Assembly: GCA_947488345.1 (NCBI GenBank)
Contig: CANKZQ010000002.1
Location: 62,001-126,000, forward strand
Length of the DNA: 64,000 nucleotides
Direction of reading: 5' to 3'
Origin: an uncultured Flavobacteriaceae bacterium
GTDB taxonomy: Bacteria; Bacteroidota; Bacteroidia; Flavobacteriales; Flavobacteriaceae
Shown here: piece after piece, positions 1-8,155 of the stretch
Position numbering within the stretch: position 1 is the first letter of the stretch
Layout of the letters: each line of letters begins with the position of its first letter
Translations under genes and position numbers: made by a program
The notes under the pieces: generated by a model
What the model was told of the DNA's origin: nothing
Database searches by the model: none
Seen by the model: only the letters and a program-made list of their open reading frames with translations

Positions 1-1240
1 TACCAAAGTCCTTATCAACACCCATAGCAACGGAAGGCCAATAGGTAGCTGCCTTAATTGCTAGCATGGCATCGTATTCTAATTCATTAACCCATACATC
101 AAACTCATGCCAGGTAGATTGACTATGAAATTTCATAGGGATACCACTATCCGTACCAATTAATAAAACCACTCCCGCATCTTTTAGTTGTTGAAATTTT
201 CTCGCTAAGGTGGGTTTGCGGTATGGTGTGATTTGAAAATAAGACAAGCGATTGGGGTATTCAATAGATTTTTTAATATCTGCTATGATATCATCTGGTA
301 GGCCCATATGCCAGGAGGTATTGTCTAAATGCTCACCGTAGTCTCTGTTGTATTCATAATTCCAGAGACCTTCAATGGTAGGTGTCCAAAATAATTTCTT
401 GCCAGAAGCGGTTCGTTCCTTGATCATTTTCATCACATCTTCAGGATATTCTGGTGCTGTAGCATGGCCTGTATGTTCAAAACAGTCAACACCCGCTAAC
501 AATCCACGTCGAATTTCTTCGGGGCGATGAGAATGCGCCACCACAGGTAATTGGTGTTTGTGAGCTTCGTCAACTATGGCTTTTACCTCCTCTATAGTCA
601 TTTGATCTTGATCTACCAGTTTGATACAGTCAACTCCGGCCTTTGCCAATTTTTTTACCTTAGCTCGGGCATCTACAACGCCGTTGATACCCCAGCGAAA
701 TTGCTCTGTCCCAGGATAGGGTTGATGCTGCAGAAAGGGCCCAGACATATACATCGTAGGACCTTCTAATTCTCCAGCATTGATTTTATCACGTATATAG
801 ATACTCTCCTTTAACGGAGCTCCTAAATCACGTGCGCTTGTCACTCCAGCATGCAATAACTGCTTCGCGGAAGCAGGCATAATCACATCTCTAAATTTTG
901 GAGGATAGGTTTTGTCCCAGTAGGCATAATCTGCATGTCCGTTAATCATTAAATGAACATGCATGTCCCATAAACCAGGTAAAATACTCATACCTTCAGT
1001 GGAAATAACTTCAGCACCCGCTGGAACTTTCAAGGTGCCTACTTGTCCCACGGCTTTGATTCGTTCACCTTCAATAATAATAACGCTATTAGAAATCGGA
1101 TTACCACCAAATCCGTCAATCAATCGTCCACCAACAAGAGCTTTGATTTTTTTTGATGTTTTTTGAGTATACGCTGTCGTTGGAAGAAAAAGTAATAGTA
1201 CAAAGCAGCAGCTAAGAAGCGCAAGGTTATAATTTTTCAT
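1..1240 (-). CDS. Secreted amidohydrolase family protein (3' end outside window)
   Basis: The reading frame starts at the ATG complementary to 1238-1240 and runs off the left edge, so the C-terminus is missing. The protein opens with a hydrophobic signal peptide of about 25 residues, so it is exported. An amidohydrolase N-terminal strand segment follows, then the metal-binding motif DMHVHL, a candidate carbamylated lysine in CIKLVDQ, the AHSH and FEHTGHA histidines, and the metal Asp in IGTDSGIP. These are the marks of the imidazolonepropionase/prolidase-like branch of the superfamily, which hydrolyses C-N bonds with one or two metals. Substrate cannot be told. It lies 100 bp downstream of the DUF2188 gene on the same strand. 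Confidence 0.85.
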   Translation of the reverse strand, partial: MKNYNLALLSCCFVLLLFLPTTAYTQKTSKKIKALVGGRLIDGFGGNPISNSVIIIEGERIKAVGQVGTLKVPAGAEVISTEGMSILPGLWDMHVHLMINGHADYAYWDKTYPPKFRDVIMPASAKQLLHAGVTSARDLGAPLKESIYIRDKINAGELEGPTMYMSGPFLQHQPYPGTEQFRWGINGVVDARAKVKKLAKAGVDCIKLVDQDQMTIEEVKAIVDEAHKHQLPVVAHSHRPEEIRRGLLAGVDCFEHTGHATAPEYPEDVMKMIKERTASGKKLFWTPTIEGLWNYEYNRDYGEHLDNTSWHMGLPDDIIADIKKSIEYPNRLSYFQITPYRKPTLARKFQQLKDAGVVLLIGTDSGIPMKFHSQSTWHEFDVWVNELEYDAMLAIKAATYWPSVAMGVDKDFG

Positions 1241-1339
1241 TGATTTGAAGTGTCTTAGGGTTTGTGTTTAGTAAATATACAGATTTTAATCGGAGAAGAT
1301 GATTCAATACCCGAAGCCTAAAAATACCTACTAATGATA

Positions 1340-1627
1340 TTAGTCATTATAACTAATTCTATCACGAATACCACCACTTTTTCTATGAATAATTACGTCA
1401 GCCTTACGCTTTCGCGCCAAGCTTTTTGCTTTGCGAATGGCCGTTTCTTGCTTTCGGTGTTTCGAAGTAATTTTTTTATTGCCTTCACGGCGCACTGCCC
1501 AGCCGTCTTCATGAGGTACCACATGCTGATGCCAAGTTCTTTTCTTGTTACGAGAACTTTTAAAAAAGACATCAACGAGTTGACTAATAAAATCTAAAAT
1601 AATACGAGAAGTACTTCGGTCTGCCAT
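1340..1627 (-). CDS. DUF2188 domain protein
   Basis: This is a 95-residue basic protein. Residues 30-95 match the DUF2188 pattern: a WHQHVVPHEDGWAVRREG strand region, a helix rich in Lys/Arg/Ala, and the closing IIHRKSGGIRDRISY. The family is small, usually 60-90 residues, and its function is unknown; this copy has an extra 30-residue N-terminal extension. It starts 3 bp after the serine hydrolase gene stops and is probably the last gene of the operon that begins at 4118. No signal peptide or membrane segment is seen, so it is likely cytoplasmic. Confidence 0.8.
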   Translation of the reverse strand: MADRSTSRIILDFISQLVDVFFKSSRNKKRTWHQHVVPHEDGWAVRREGNKKITSKHRKQETAIRKAKSLARKRKADVIIHRKSGGIRDRISYND

Positions 1628-1630
1628 AAA

Positions 1631-2851
1631 TTAGTTTAATTTTTGTTCATAACGTTCGAGTAACTTCCAAGTTCGAAAAAAGGACTTAATAACTTCTACA
1701 TTACTATCATAATCGGTATTGATAAAGAGTATTTTTCCGATGCTGGTTTGAGGATCGAAGTACATAAAGGTCAATACTCCTGGATCACCGCCATTATGTC
1801 CTACACCATATTTGCCAAAATCCATGAAGATACCCATATTACTATCATTATCGTCCTCACCACCTAATTGATTTGCTGATAATTGTTTTGTGAAAAGTTC
1901 AGTATAACCTTCTTTACTTAGTAAAGTACCATTACCGTTGTAGCCTTTTATCAATTCACCAAGATAAAGGCTTAGATCTCGGGTTGAGGTAATCATACCA
2001 CCATCAGGATAGGTAAGTAGCCTGTAATCAGCAATGACAGTATCTTTATGTACGTAGCTCTTAGCGCGTTTTGATATATCAATGGCATCATTTGACCAAC
2101 CAGAGTTCAACATATTTAGGGGTCGTAAGATGTGTTTTGTGGTAAAAGCGTCAAAGGTCATGCCCGTTGCACCTTCAATTGCTAAGGCCGCCAAGGTCGC
2201 TCCGATATTCGTATACTCAGCAAGGGTGCCAGGTCTTATGTTTGCAAAAGTTTCTGGTTCATACATACTTCCTTTGGGAGTCAATACATTTCTAAGATAA
2301 TCTGACATCGACATAGTACTTTCTGGGCCGCTAAAATAGTCAAGTACCTTGGTGTTTTCGGAATGTTCTTTGCTAAGCATTACATATGACTTACCATACC
2401 AATCAGTGTCATTAATACTTGAAGTGTGTGTTGCTAACTGCCTCAAAGTAATAGATGTACTTTTGTATTTAGGATTGGACACCTGAAAGGGTAAATACTC
2501 GTTCACAGGGTCGTCTAATTGTAGTTTGCCTAGTTCCTGTGCTTTTAGCAATGCAATGCCGATAAAGGTCTTTGAAATAGAACCGATATTTTGAATTGTT
2601 TGATGGGTATAGGCCATACTATCGACAATATTAGCATAGCCAAAGCCTTGATTATACAATACGGTGTCTTTTTTTAGAATTGCTGCTGACAATCCTATTA
2701 TTGGTCCATTGCTTACTATACTATCTAAGGCCATAGTTAATGAATCTAGCGCACTATTTGAGGCGTTGGCGACCGTTGGCGGGGTGTTGCCCGTATTTTT
2801 GCAAGAAATGATGAGTACTATGAGAAGCGTGAGATAGGCATATTTTTTCAT
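1631..2851 (-). CDS. Serine hydrolase lipoprotein, class C beta-lactamase fold
   Basis: The 406-residue protein begins with a lipoprotein signal ending LIISC (Cys17), so it should be anchored in the envelope. The catalytic SxxK motif is S91-I-S-K94 in NIGSISKTF, followed by the YxN motif in EYTNIGA and the HxG-type motif in VGHNGGDPG. This set defines the beta-lactamase/D-aminopeptidase/esterase superfamily (PF00144). Members in Bacteroidota hydrolyse D-amino acid peptides or esters; true beta-lactam resistance is not implied. It sits 17 bp downstream of the zinc-ribbon membrane protein and 3 bp upstream of the DUF2188 gene, in one apparent operon. Confidence 0.9.
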   Translation of the reverse strand: MKKYAYLTLLIVLIISCKNTGNTPPTVANASNSALDSLTMALDSIVSNGPIIGLSAAILKKDTVLYNQGFGYANIVDSMAYTHQTIQNIGSISKTFIGIALLKAQELGKLQLDDPVNEYLPFQVSNPKYKSTSITLRQLATHTSSINDTDWYGKSYVMLSKEHSENTKVLDYFSGPESTMSMSDYLRNVLTPKGSMYEPETFANIRPGTLAEYTNIGATLAALAIEGATGMTFDAFTTKHILRPLNMLNSGWSNDAIDISKRAKSYVHKDTVIADYRLLTYPDGGMITSTRDLSLYLGELIKGYNGNGTLLSKEGYTELFTKQLSANQLGGEDDNDSNMGIFMDFGKYGVGHNGGDPGVLTFMYFDPQTSIGKILFINTDYDSNVEVIKSFFRTWKLLERYEQKLN

Positions 2852-2868
2852 AAGAATTGTATTCGTTA

Positions 2869-3375
2869 TTATTCTATGTCGTAGTCCTTTTTGAACTTTT
2901 CGGCACTTTTGATAAGATACATACTGTAGAGCAAGCTCCCTATCAGTGCTATTTTCATTTCAAGGCCTCTCACTAAGGTATCTGGGTCCATCAGATAGTT
3001 CAAAGTGTATACAGCCGGTAATAGTATCAATGGGATTAACGAAAACCATATGGGCTTTTTTCTCAGATGGTATCCGCAAAGAAATACAATAACACTAATA
3101 ATAATATTGATCGTGATATGTAAAGGTACTAGTATTTGTTCCGATCCATACATGAAAAGCATCAATATATTCAAGCCTGCAACGGCGTATAATAAGAGCT
3201 GACTCTTCTCTAAAAAGATATCAGCATCCATAATCACACCTTTTTGTGTAATAAAGGTACCAATGTGTACACCACGTTCTTTTTCTGTTCCGTTAAACGG
3301 ATAATTACAACGACTACATACGCCTACCTGCCCTGGAAATTGTTTTTTACAGGCCGGACATATGACTTCGTTCAT
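2869..3375 (-). CDS. Zinc-ribbon membrane protein
   Basis: The 168-residue protein has an N-terminal zinc ribbon with paired cysteines (CPACKKQF near residues 6-13 and CSRCNYPF near 20-27). Three to four hydrophobic segments follow between about residues 58 and 155, and it ends in a short charged tail. The layout suggests a cytoplasmic metal-bound head on an inner-membrane anchor. No specific family was recognised. It starts 11 bp after the ROK kinase gene and lies 17 bp before the serine hydrolase, so the three are probably co-transcribed. Function unknown. Confidence 0.7.
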   Translation of the reverse strand: MNEVICPACKKQFPGQVGVCSRCNYPFNGTEKERGVHIGTFITQKGVIMDADIFLEKSQLLLYAVAGLNILMLFMYGSEQILVPLHITINIIISVIVFLCGYHLRKKPIWFSLIPLILLPAVYTLNYLMDPDTLVRGLEMKIALIGSLLYSMYLIKSAEKFKKDYDIE

Positions 3376-3386
3376 GATTGAACTAT

Positions 3387-4118
3387 TTATTTAGCAATCA
3401 ATGCCGCACCTACAATACCTGCATTGTTCTGAAACTGCGCAGGGATTACAGGAGTTTTTATAGTAATTTGGTCTTTATAACGGTCCATTTTTTTAGAAGC
3501 GCCTCCTCCCAAAATAATAACATCTGGAGAGGTCAAGGCATTTACAATTTTTAAAAACTTATTAAAGCGTTTACCCCATTCTGGGTAGGAGAGTTCGTCA
3601 CGTTTACGCGCAGAATCCGCTGCCCAATGTTCGATACATTTGTATTTTTTATACGGAATGGTACCTAATTCTAAATTTGGTACTAAAGATCCGTTATAAA
3701 ATAGTCCTGAGCCTAAGCCTGTGCCAATAGTAATCATGAGTACAAGCCCTTCTACACCTTTTCCTGCACCAAAGGTTACTTCAGCAAGTCCAGCAGCATC
3801 AGCATCATTTCCTACGTGAAACTGAAGTCCAGTGTGTTGATGAAAGATGTCTTCAACATTGATGCCTCTCCAGCTTTTATCGATATTACCGCTAGATAAG
3901 GCCACTCCGTGAGAAATAATAGCTGGAAATCCGCAACCTACTTTACCTTTCCAGTTGAAATGTTCAACTAACTGTGCTATGACATTGGCTACGTCAGTAG
4001 GTTTTGCTCCTTGAGGTGTTGGAATACGGTGTTTTTCGGTGATTAAAGTGCCAGTTTCTACATTTACAACGGCTCCTTTGATGCCAGAACCTCCAACATC
4101 AATTCCTAAAATTTCCAT
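3387..4118 (-). CDS. ppgK: ROK family kinase, probable polyphosphate glucokinase
   Basis: The 243-residue protein starts with the ROK/actin-fold phosphate-binding motif [12 protein letters not shown] and has the second loop [12 protein letters not shown] and the adenosine-side motif [11 protein letters not shown]. Its length and the terse N-terminus fit the polyphosphate glucokinase branch (EC 2.7.1.63), which phosphorylates glucose with polyphosphate or ATP in the cytoplasm. The CxCGxxGC zinc motif of ROK sugar kinases and repressors is absent, as expected for that branch. It is the first gene of the minus-strand run 4118-1340. Specificity is inferred from family resemblance, not shown. Confidence 0.8.
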   Translation of the reverse strand: MEILGIDVGGSGIKGAVVNVETGTLITEKHRIPTPQGAKPTDVANVIAQLVEHFNWKGKVGCGFPAIISHGVALSSGNIDKSWRGINVEDIFHQHTGLQFHVGNDADAAGLAEVTFGAGKGVEGLVLMITIGTGLGSGLFYNGSLVPNLELGTIPYKKYKCIEHWAADSARKRDELSYPEWGKRFNKFLKIVNALTSPDVIILGGGASKKMDRYKDQITIKTPVIPAQFQNNAGIVGAALIAK

Positions 4119-4369
4119 GTATTTTCGTTGTTATTTGGTTTTAAAGTTTAAAAATGGTCATTCTCTCGTGACTGAGCAAGGATTGTGAATAAGTGTTGAT
4201 AAAGTTCGACTCTAGTTAGTAAGAGCATCCTACAATTGAGCTATACTTGTCAACTAAGATGAGATGCAATTTCGTCGAAATATAATTTCAAGGCACAAGG
4301 TTTTGGTCAATAAAAATGAATATTTAATCATAATTATTGTTTAATTAATGTTGAATAAAGTCTTGTTTG

Positions 4370-5398
4370 TTAGAACATTAAATCTTGACCTTGAATTGTA
4401 ACATTCGGTCGAGGTTCTGGAATGTCTTCTTCATCTAACATCTGCCTGATGTCTATTTCAATACCGTTCGCTAAGGTTGAAATAGGTACATCATTATAGA
4501 GCCCTTCAAACGGATTTTCACTGTAGTCACCAATCATTTCCATCATGATAAATACCCATGAAACGAGCACCGTTAACGGAATGGTCAACCAAACAAATAA
4601 AGGGTTGTTCATGCCCGATACAATGTTTAACATTGCAAAAGGTAGTAGTAGAATGAAAATCCACACAAAAAAGAAATTCACAGAAGCGTATTGTCTCGGA
4701 AAAGGAAAGTTTTTAATCCGTTCACATTTCCCCTGAAGGGTATAAAACTCCTTGATCATATTAGCAAGTTCCATATGTCTAAAATCCTCAATGAGATCTT
4801 TTTCTCTCAAGGCTTTGAGATAGCTTGATTGAATACTTAGTAGGTGAGATGCTTTATTGCCTTTAGTCATCATATACTTATAATCGCTTTCTGATAAGTA
4901 AGGTCTCAATTTCTCGAAGTGGTTTTCATCACTATGAATACCGGCGAGCTTTCGCATTTTCTCACTTTTTTCATCACTATGTTCCCATGCGCGTTTTTCT
5001 CGTAATTGAAAGGTTAATGCATGCAACCAAGCGACATGACAATGTACAACAGTCTTGCGAATGGTTAAGAGTGAATCCTCGGGTAGATTTACTTTGGAGA
5101 AGTGATTAGAAATAAAATCACGAGACATAACAGTAAAAGTTCTTGATGAATTCACAATGCCACCCCAAATTTTGCGGGCTTCCCATAATCGCTCATAGCT
5201 CGAGTTATTTTTAAAGCCGAGATAAAAGGAAACAGCAATACCAATCACTGATATGGGTTGCCACGGAATAACCAACCATTTAAAATCAAAGACTTGATAA
5301 AGTACTACGGGAATAGCGGCGATAATGGTAAATAATAAAATGTACTTTTTGCTCCAGTTAAGACTTCCTAAGAAAGAATAGTGTTTGCCTACAAACAT
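4370..5398 (-). CDS. Bestrophin family ion channel protein
   Basis: I place the start at the ATG complementary to 5396-5398 (342 residues); the frame could open at a TTG at 5425 but that would add only nine residues. Features fit bacterial bestrophins (UPF0187): two N-terminal hydrophobic helices, the sequence SFYLGFKNNSSYERLWEARKIWGGIVNSSR, which is the conserved pore-neck region, and a second pair of helices near residues 230-290 followed by PFEGLYNDVPIS. Bestrophins form pentameric channels in the inner membrane for anions or cations. The gene follows the DUF3307 gene by about 60 bp and may share the satD promoter. Confidence 0.87.
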   Translation of the reverse strand: MFVGKHYSFLGSLNWSKKYILLFTIIAAIPVVLYQVFDFKWLVIPWQPISVIGIAVSFYLGFKNNSSYERLWEARKIWGGIVNSSRTFTVMSRDFISNHFSKVNLPEDSLLTIRKTVVHCHVAWLHALTFQLREKRAWEHSDEKSEKMRKLAGIHSDENHFEKLRPYLSESDYKYMMTKGNKASHLLSIQSSYLKALREKDLIEDFRHMELANMIKEFYTLQGKCERIKNFPFPRQYASVNFFFVWIFILLLPFAMLNIVSGMNNPLFVWLTIPLTVLVSWVFIMMEMIGDYSENPFEGLYNDVPISTLANGIEIDIRQMLDEEDIPEPRPNVTIQGQDLMF

Positions 5399-5460
5399 GC
5401 ATGAAAGATTAAGGTTTATCTGCAACTAAAATAACCTTTTCTTGCGTCCTGCGCAATAGG

Positions 5461-6174
5461 CTAAAGCATAGGAAGTAGCGCTTTGTAAACGACACCAGCT
5501 AAAATGGCGAGCCCAAAGCTCAAAAGAGTTCCGATAAGCACATATTCTGTTAGTTTTCGGTCTTTTCCACTTGTTAGGTCGCCAAAGCGAAACACTGATT
5601 TCGCGGCGATCAAAAACCCTACAGCCGACCATATACCTGCGACTACAAAGCCGAAGACTAATAAACGTTCGAGCATTCCGATATACTTTCCGGCCCCATC
5701 AATTGATTTCCTATCGGTATTTATTTGAGCATCCCAAGGTGCAATTAATTGTTTGATGCATACCGAAAATGCGTAGGTAACCAAAACCACAAAAATACTG
5801 GCTAGTAAAATTTGAGGACTAAATAGCTGTGAGAAATCTATCGTGAATGGAAAGTAGTAGTAGCTTACACCAATGAGCACTATGATGTGAGCCAGTTGAT
5901 CTAAGATGAATAATAGGCGTTCATTTTTCTTTGTGCTAAGATATAGTTTAAGCACATCGATGCCGAAATGAGATACGATGACTACAATCAAGGCCAGGAT
6001 AAACTCAAACTGTAAAAGTGCGACTAAGCTCAGCGCATGTATAGCAATATGCCAATACAGATATTTAGAAGCGATTTTATGCTGTTTTTTATGAAGCACC
6101 CATCTATTTGATTGGAATAGAAAATCACCAATTAAGTGTGCTAAGAATAGTTTGAGAAAGAGTGGTGTTAGCAT
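5461..6174 (-). CDS. DUF3307 family membrane protein
   Basis: The 237-residue, mostly hydrophobic protein opens with the DUF3307 signature, in which HLIGDFLFQSNRW lies near residues 13-25 and HIAIHAL near 43-49. About six membrane segments can be drawn. The function of the family is unknown. Its ATG overlaps the last 7 bp of the satD-like gene, a sign of translational coupling. DUF3307 proteins are commonly found beside SatD-like regulators, and the pair here keeps that arrangement. Expression is likely governed by the repeat-bearing promoter at 6785-6868. Confidence 0.87.
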   Translation of the reverse strand: MLTPLFLKLFLAHLIGDFLFQSNRWVLHKKQHKIASKYLYWHIAIHALSLVALLQFEFILALIVVIVSHFGIDVLKLYLSTKKNERLLFILDQLAHIIVLIGVSYYYFPFTIDFSQLFSPQILLASIFVVLVTYAFSVCIKQLIAPWDAQINTDRKSIDGAGKYIGMLERLLVFGFVVAGIWSAVGFLIAAKSVFRFGDLTSGKDRKLTEYVLIGTLLSFGLAILAGVVYKALLPML

Positions 6175-6770
6175 AGTGTTTTGATTTTTTTCTGATAGAG
6201 TTGTAGTAGTTTTAGAATCTCATCATAACCAGCTCTGCTCAGGGCTTCGCTAATGCTACTCTGTGATTTGCCAAGCATATTCGCTAAGGCTCTTTGACTT
6301 AGGTCTTGATTGCGTAAAGCGGCTCTTACAATGGTGGCGGTTGCTGGTAACCATCCGTTCATGGTTAACAGCGCTAGTTCAAGTAAGAGATTGATATATT
6401 CATCGACTTCTGGAACATCGGTTTGGAGCGCCAAATTGACTTTTTTTAAGCGATCAAAACATTCGCCAGAATGTACAAAGGCCGTACCATTAGAGGATGT
6501 CACTTGCGGAGAAGTGTAGTTCTTTTCTCCGATACCAATAGCAATGCGCACATCGAGATTCTTTTCTTTTTTGATGCTAGCTTTGATATAAATAGCAGCT
6601 TCTAGGGCTTTTAGAGGATCAATTTCAAGTTGAAAACTATCTCCTCGGTAGATTTCCCAATGCGTAGGTTCGGTGCCAAAAAAAGCCAAGGCCTCTTTTA
6701 GATTCAGCATCCAATCAGGGGGAGTACCCTGTTTAGAATTGATGATGTCACCTGTTAGTACTGCTGTCAT
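6168..6770 (-). CDS. SatD family regulator
   Basis: I start at the ATG complementary to 6768-6770 (200 residues, beginning MTAVLTGDIINS). The longer frame to 6818 would run through the promoter and part of the operator repeats. Residues 1-110 carry the SatD-type domain (TGDIINSKQG, YRGDSFQLE, VRIAIGIGE, GTAFVHSGE). The C-terminus holds a helix-turn-helix (LSQRALANMLGKSQSSISEAL). The family is named for the secretion-and-acid-tolerance locus of streptococci. The gene overlaps its DUF3307 partner by 7 bp. The tandem repeats over its promoter point to autoregulation, which is inference. Confidence 0.82.
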   Translation of the reverse strand: MTAVLTGDIINSKQGTPPDWMLNLKEALAFFGTEPTHWEIYRGDSFQLEIDPLKALEAAIYIKASIKKEKNLDVRIAIGIGEKNYTSPQVTSSNGTAFVHSGECFDRLKKVNLALQTDVPEVDEYINLLLELALLTMNGWLPATATIVRAALRNQDLSQRALANMLGKSQSSISEALSRAGYDEILKLLQLYQKKIKTLC

Positions 6771-6784
6771 TTGATGATTATTTA

Positions 6785-6868
6785 ATGCAAATATATCTCT
6801 TTTATTGCCGATATCCAAAAATATCGGCTTTTTTACCGATAATTTAAAATATCGTCTTTTTTACCGAT
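6785..6868 (-). repeat. Three tandem 28-bp repeats over the satD promoter (probable operator)
   Basis: Read on the minus strand, three copies start with ATCGG at 6868, 6840 and 6812, exactly 28 bp apart. By eye copies 1 and 2 agree at 23 of 28 positions and copies 2 and 3 at 21 of 28. Across copies 2 and 3 lies a perfect inverted repeat with 8-bp arms GCCGATAT/ATATCGGC (6807-6828). The third copy contains the -7 box, so a protein bound here would block RNA polymerase. The downstream helix-turn-helix protein is the natural candidate. Confidence 0.7.
6788..6819 (-). promoter_or_regulatory. Bacteroidota-type promoter for satD-DUF3307
   Basis: On the minus strand TTTG (6819-6816), a 20-bp spacer and TATATTTG (6795-6788) match the -33/-7 consensus of Bacteroidota sigma factor promoters. 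Transcription would begin near 6783, leaving a leader of about 13 nt before the ATG at 6770. Confidence 0.7.
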
Positions 6869-6911
6869 AATACTATTAACTCTTATAACGTATTAATTGC
6901 TGTATATTGTG

Positions 6912-6939
6912 TTGCTGATCGCAGTTTTTGTTATTTTTG
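6912..6939 (+). promoter_or_regulatory. Candidate promoter for rdgB
   Basis: TTG (6912-6914), a 17-bp spacer and TATTTTTG (6932-6939) match the Bacteroidota consensus. The box ends 3 bp before the ATG at 6943, so the transcript would be leaderless or nearly so if this site is used. Confidence 0.5.
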
Positions 6940-6942
6940 AGC

Positions 6943-7536
6943 ATGAAAATAGTCTTCGCCACACACAATCAACATAAATTGCGAGAAGTACAAAGCTTAT
7001 TGCCTCTCACAATTGAATTATTGAGCTTGACAGATATCGGTTGTACCGAGGAAATTTTAGAAACTGCAACTACACTTGAAGGCAATGCGAAAATCAAGGC
7101 CAATTATATCACAAATACCTATGGCTATGCTTGTTTTGCTGATGATACGGGCCTCGAAGTTGCTGTGCTTGACGGAGAGCCTGGGGTGTATTCGGCGCGC
7201 TATGCTGGGGATCACGCTGATGCGGAAGCTAATATGAGTAAGCTGCTCCTTAATTTAGTGGGTAAGAGCGATAGAAGTGCGCAATTTAAAACGGTGGTGG
7301 TTCTAAATCTTAATGGAAGACAGCATGTTTTTGAAGGTGTATGCAAAGGAGAAATCTTATCTACACGGCAAGGGACGCAAGGTTTCGGTTATGACCCTAT
7401 TTTTAAACCTCATGGATTCGACACTTCCTTTGCTCAGATGTCTATGGAAGAAAAAGGGCGCATTAGTCATAGGGGTAAGGCTATTGCCTTACTCGTAGAG
7501 TTTTTAAAGGATTCAGCAGCTAGTGTAAAGCCATGA
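6943..7536 (+). CDS. rdgB: Non-canonical purine NTP pyrophosphatase (RdgB/HAM1)
   Basis: The start is the ATG at 6943, giving MKIVFATHNQHKL, the canonical RdgB N-terminus; the frame opens five codons earlier without homology. The 197-residue protein carries the family motifs ATHNQHK, CFADDTGLEV, PGVYSARYAG, GFGYDPIF and SHRGKA. It hydrolyses ITP, dITP and XTP to the monophosphates, keeping deaminated purines out of DNA and RNA, in the cytoplasm. It is divergent from satD and convergent with the heme membrane protein gene, whose end is only 5 bp away, so it is probably a single-gene unit. Confidence 0.96.
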   Translation: MKIVFATHNQHKLREVQSLLPLTIELLSLTDIGCTEEILETATTLEGNAKIKANYITNTYGYACFADDTGLEVAVLDGEPGVYSARYAGDHADAEANMSKLLLNLVGKSDRSAQFKTVVVLNLNGRQHVFEGVCKGEILSTRQGTQGFGYDPIFKPHGFDTSFAQMSMEEKGRISHRGKAIALLVEFLKDSAASVKP

Positions 7537-7541
7537 TGTAT

Positions 7542-8153
7542 CTATATTTTCTTTCGAAACAAGATGGAAATCCTTAATAAAAGTACGATTACCGCAATAA
7601 CAGCAAATACAATCCGCAAAGGACTTGTCATTTCTAGTATATAGGATTTTGCAAAAATAACCCATAACAAATACCCACCGATCGTATGTATACGTTTCCA
7701 GTTATGCGCTCCAAAGAGATTACGAGTCTTGTCAAAGGAGGTTAGTGTCATAATGGTTATAAATGCATAAGCTGTTGCGCCAAAAGCGGTTCTAAATAAG
7801 CCTCTATCCTCAAACACATTGAAATTGATGTGCAAGGTCATTAACAGTAGCATTGATAAGTGAATATAATGCGAGATAGCAAAAGATACTCCGATATAAC
7901 GCCTATTGGTCAAGAGCCATTTTGTAAAGCTATTCTTAGCATGGTGGTGTAGGGAAGAGGCTACAAAAGCCATCATAAACAATACAAAAGATAATTTGGC
8001 TGTTGATCGAATTAAAACACTTACTGTTTCTTTTGTATTGATGTCCAGCGTCACTAATGTTGTGACTACATTGGAAATCAATAGAATGCTAATAATTCCT
8101 GTAAGCGACCATCCAGAAAAGATATTCTTTGTTGGGAGGCTGGAGGTGCTCAA
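7542..8153 (-). CDS. Ferric-reductase-like (MsrQ-like) heme membrane protein
   Basis: The 203-residue protein has about six hydrophobic helices and the histidines expected of the ferric reductase-like transmembrane domain, in SSLHHHAKN, ISHYIHLSML and NWKRIHTIGGYLLW. Members of this fold bind two b-type hemes and pass electrons across the inner membrane; MsrQ serves the periplasmic methionine sulfoxide reductase MsrP. No msrP gene is nearby, so the partner is unknown. The start appears to be TTG at 8153, 2 bp after the parC stop, which suggests co-transcription with parE-parC. Confidence 0.72.
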   Translation of the reverse strand: MSTSSLPTKNIFSGWSLTGIISILLISNVVTTLVTLDINTKETVSVLIRSTAKLSFVLFMMAFVASSLHHHAKNSFTKWLLTNRRYIGVSFAISHYIHLSMLLLMTLHINFNVFEDRGLFRTAFGATAYAFITIMTLTSFDKTRNLFGAHNWKRIHTIGGYLLWVIFAKSYILEMTSPLRIVFAVIAVIVLLLRISILFRKKI

Positions 8154-8155
8154 AA

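Noticed and set aside
4200-4265. tRNA-like stretch on the minus strand (TATAGCTCAATTGTAGGATGC resembles a D-arm)
   Set aside because: No matching D-stem, anticodon stem or TTCGA T-arm in the right order could be folded, so at most it is a chance or decayed fragment.
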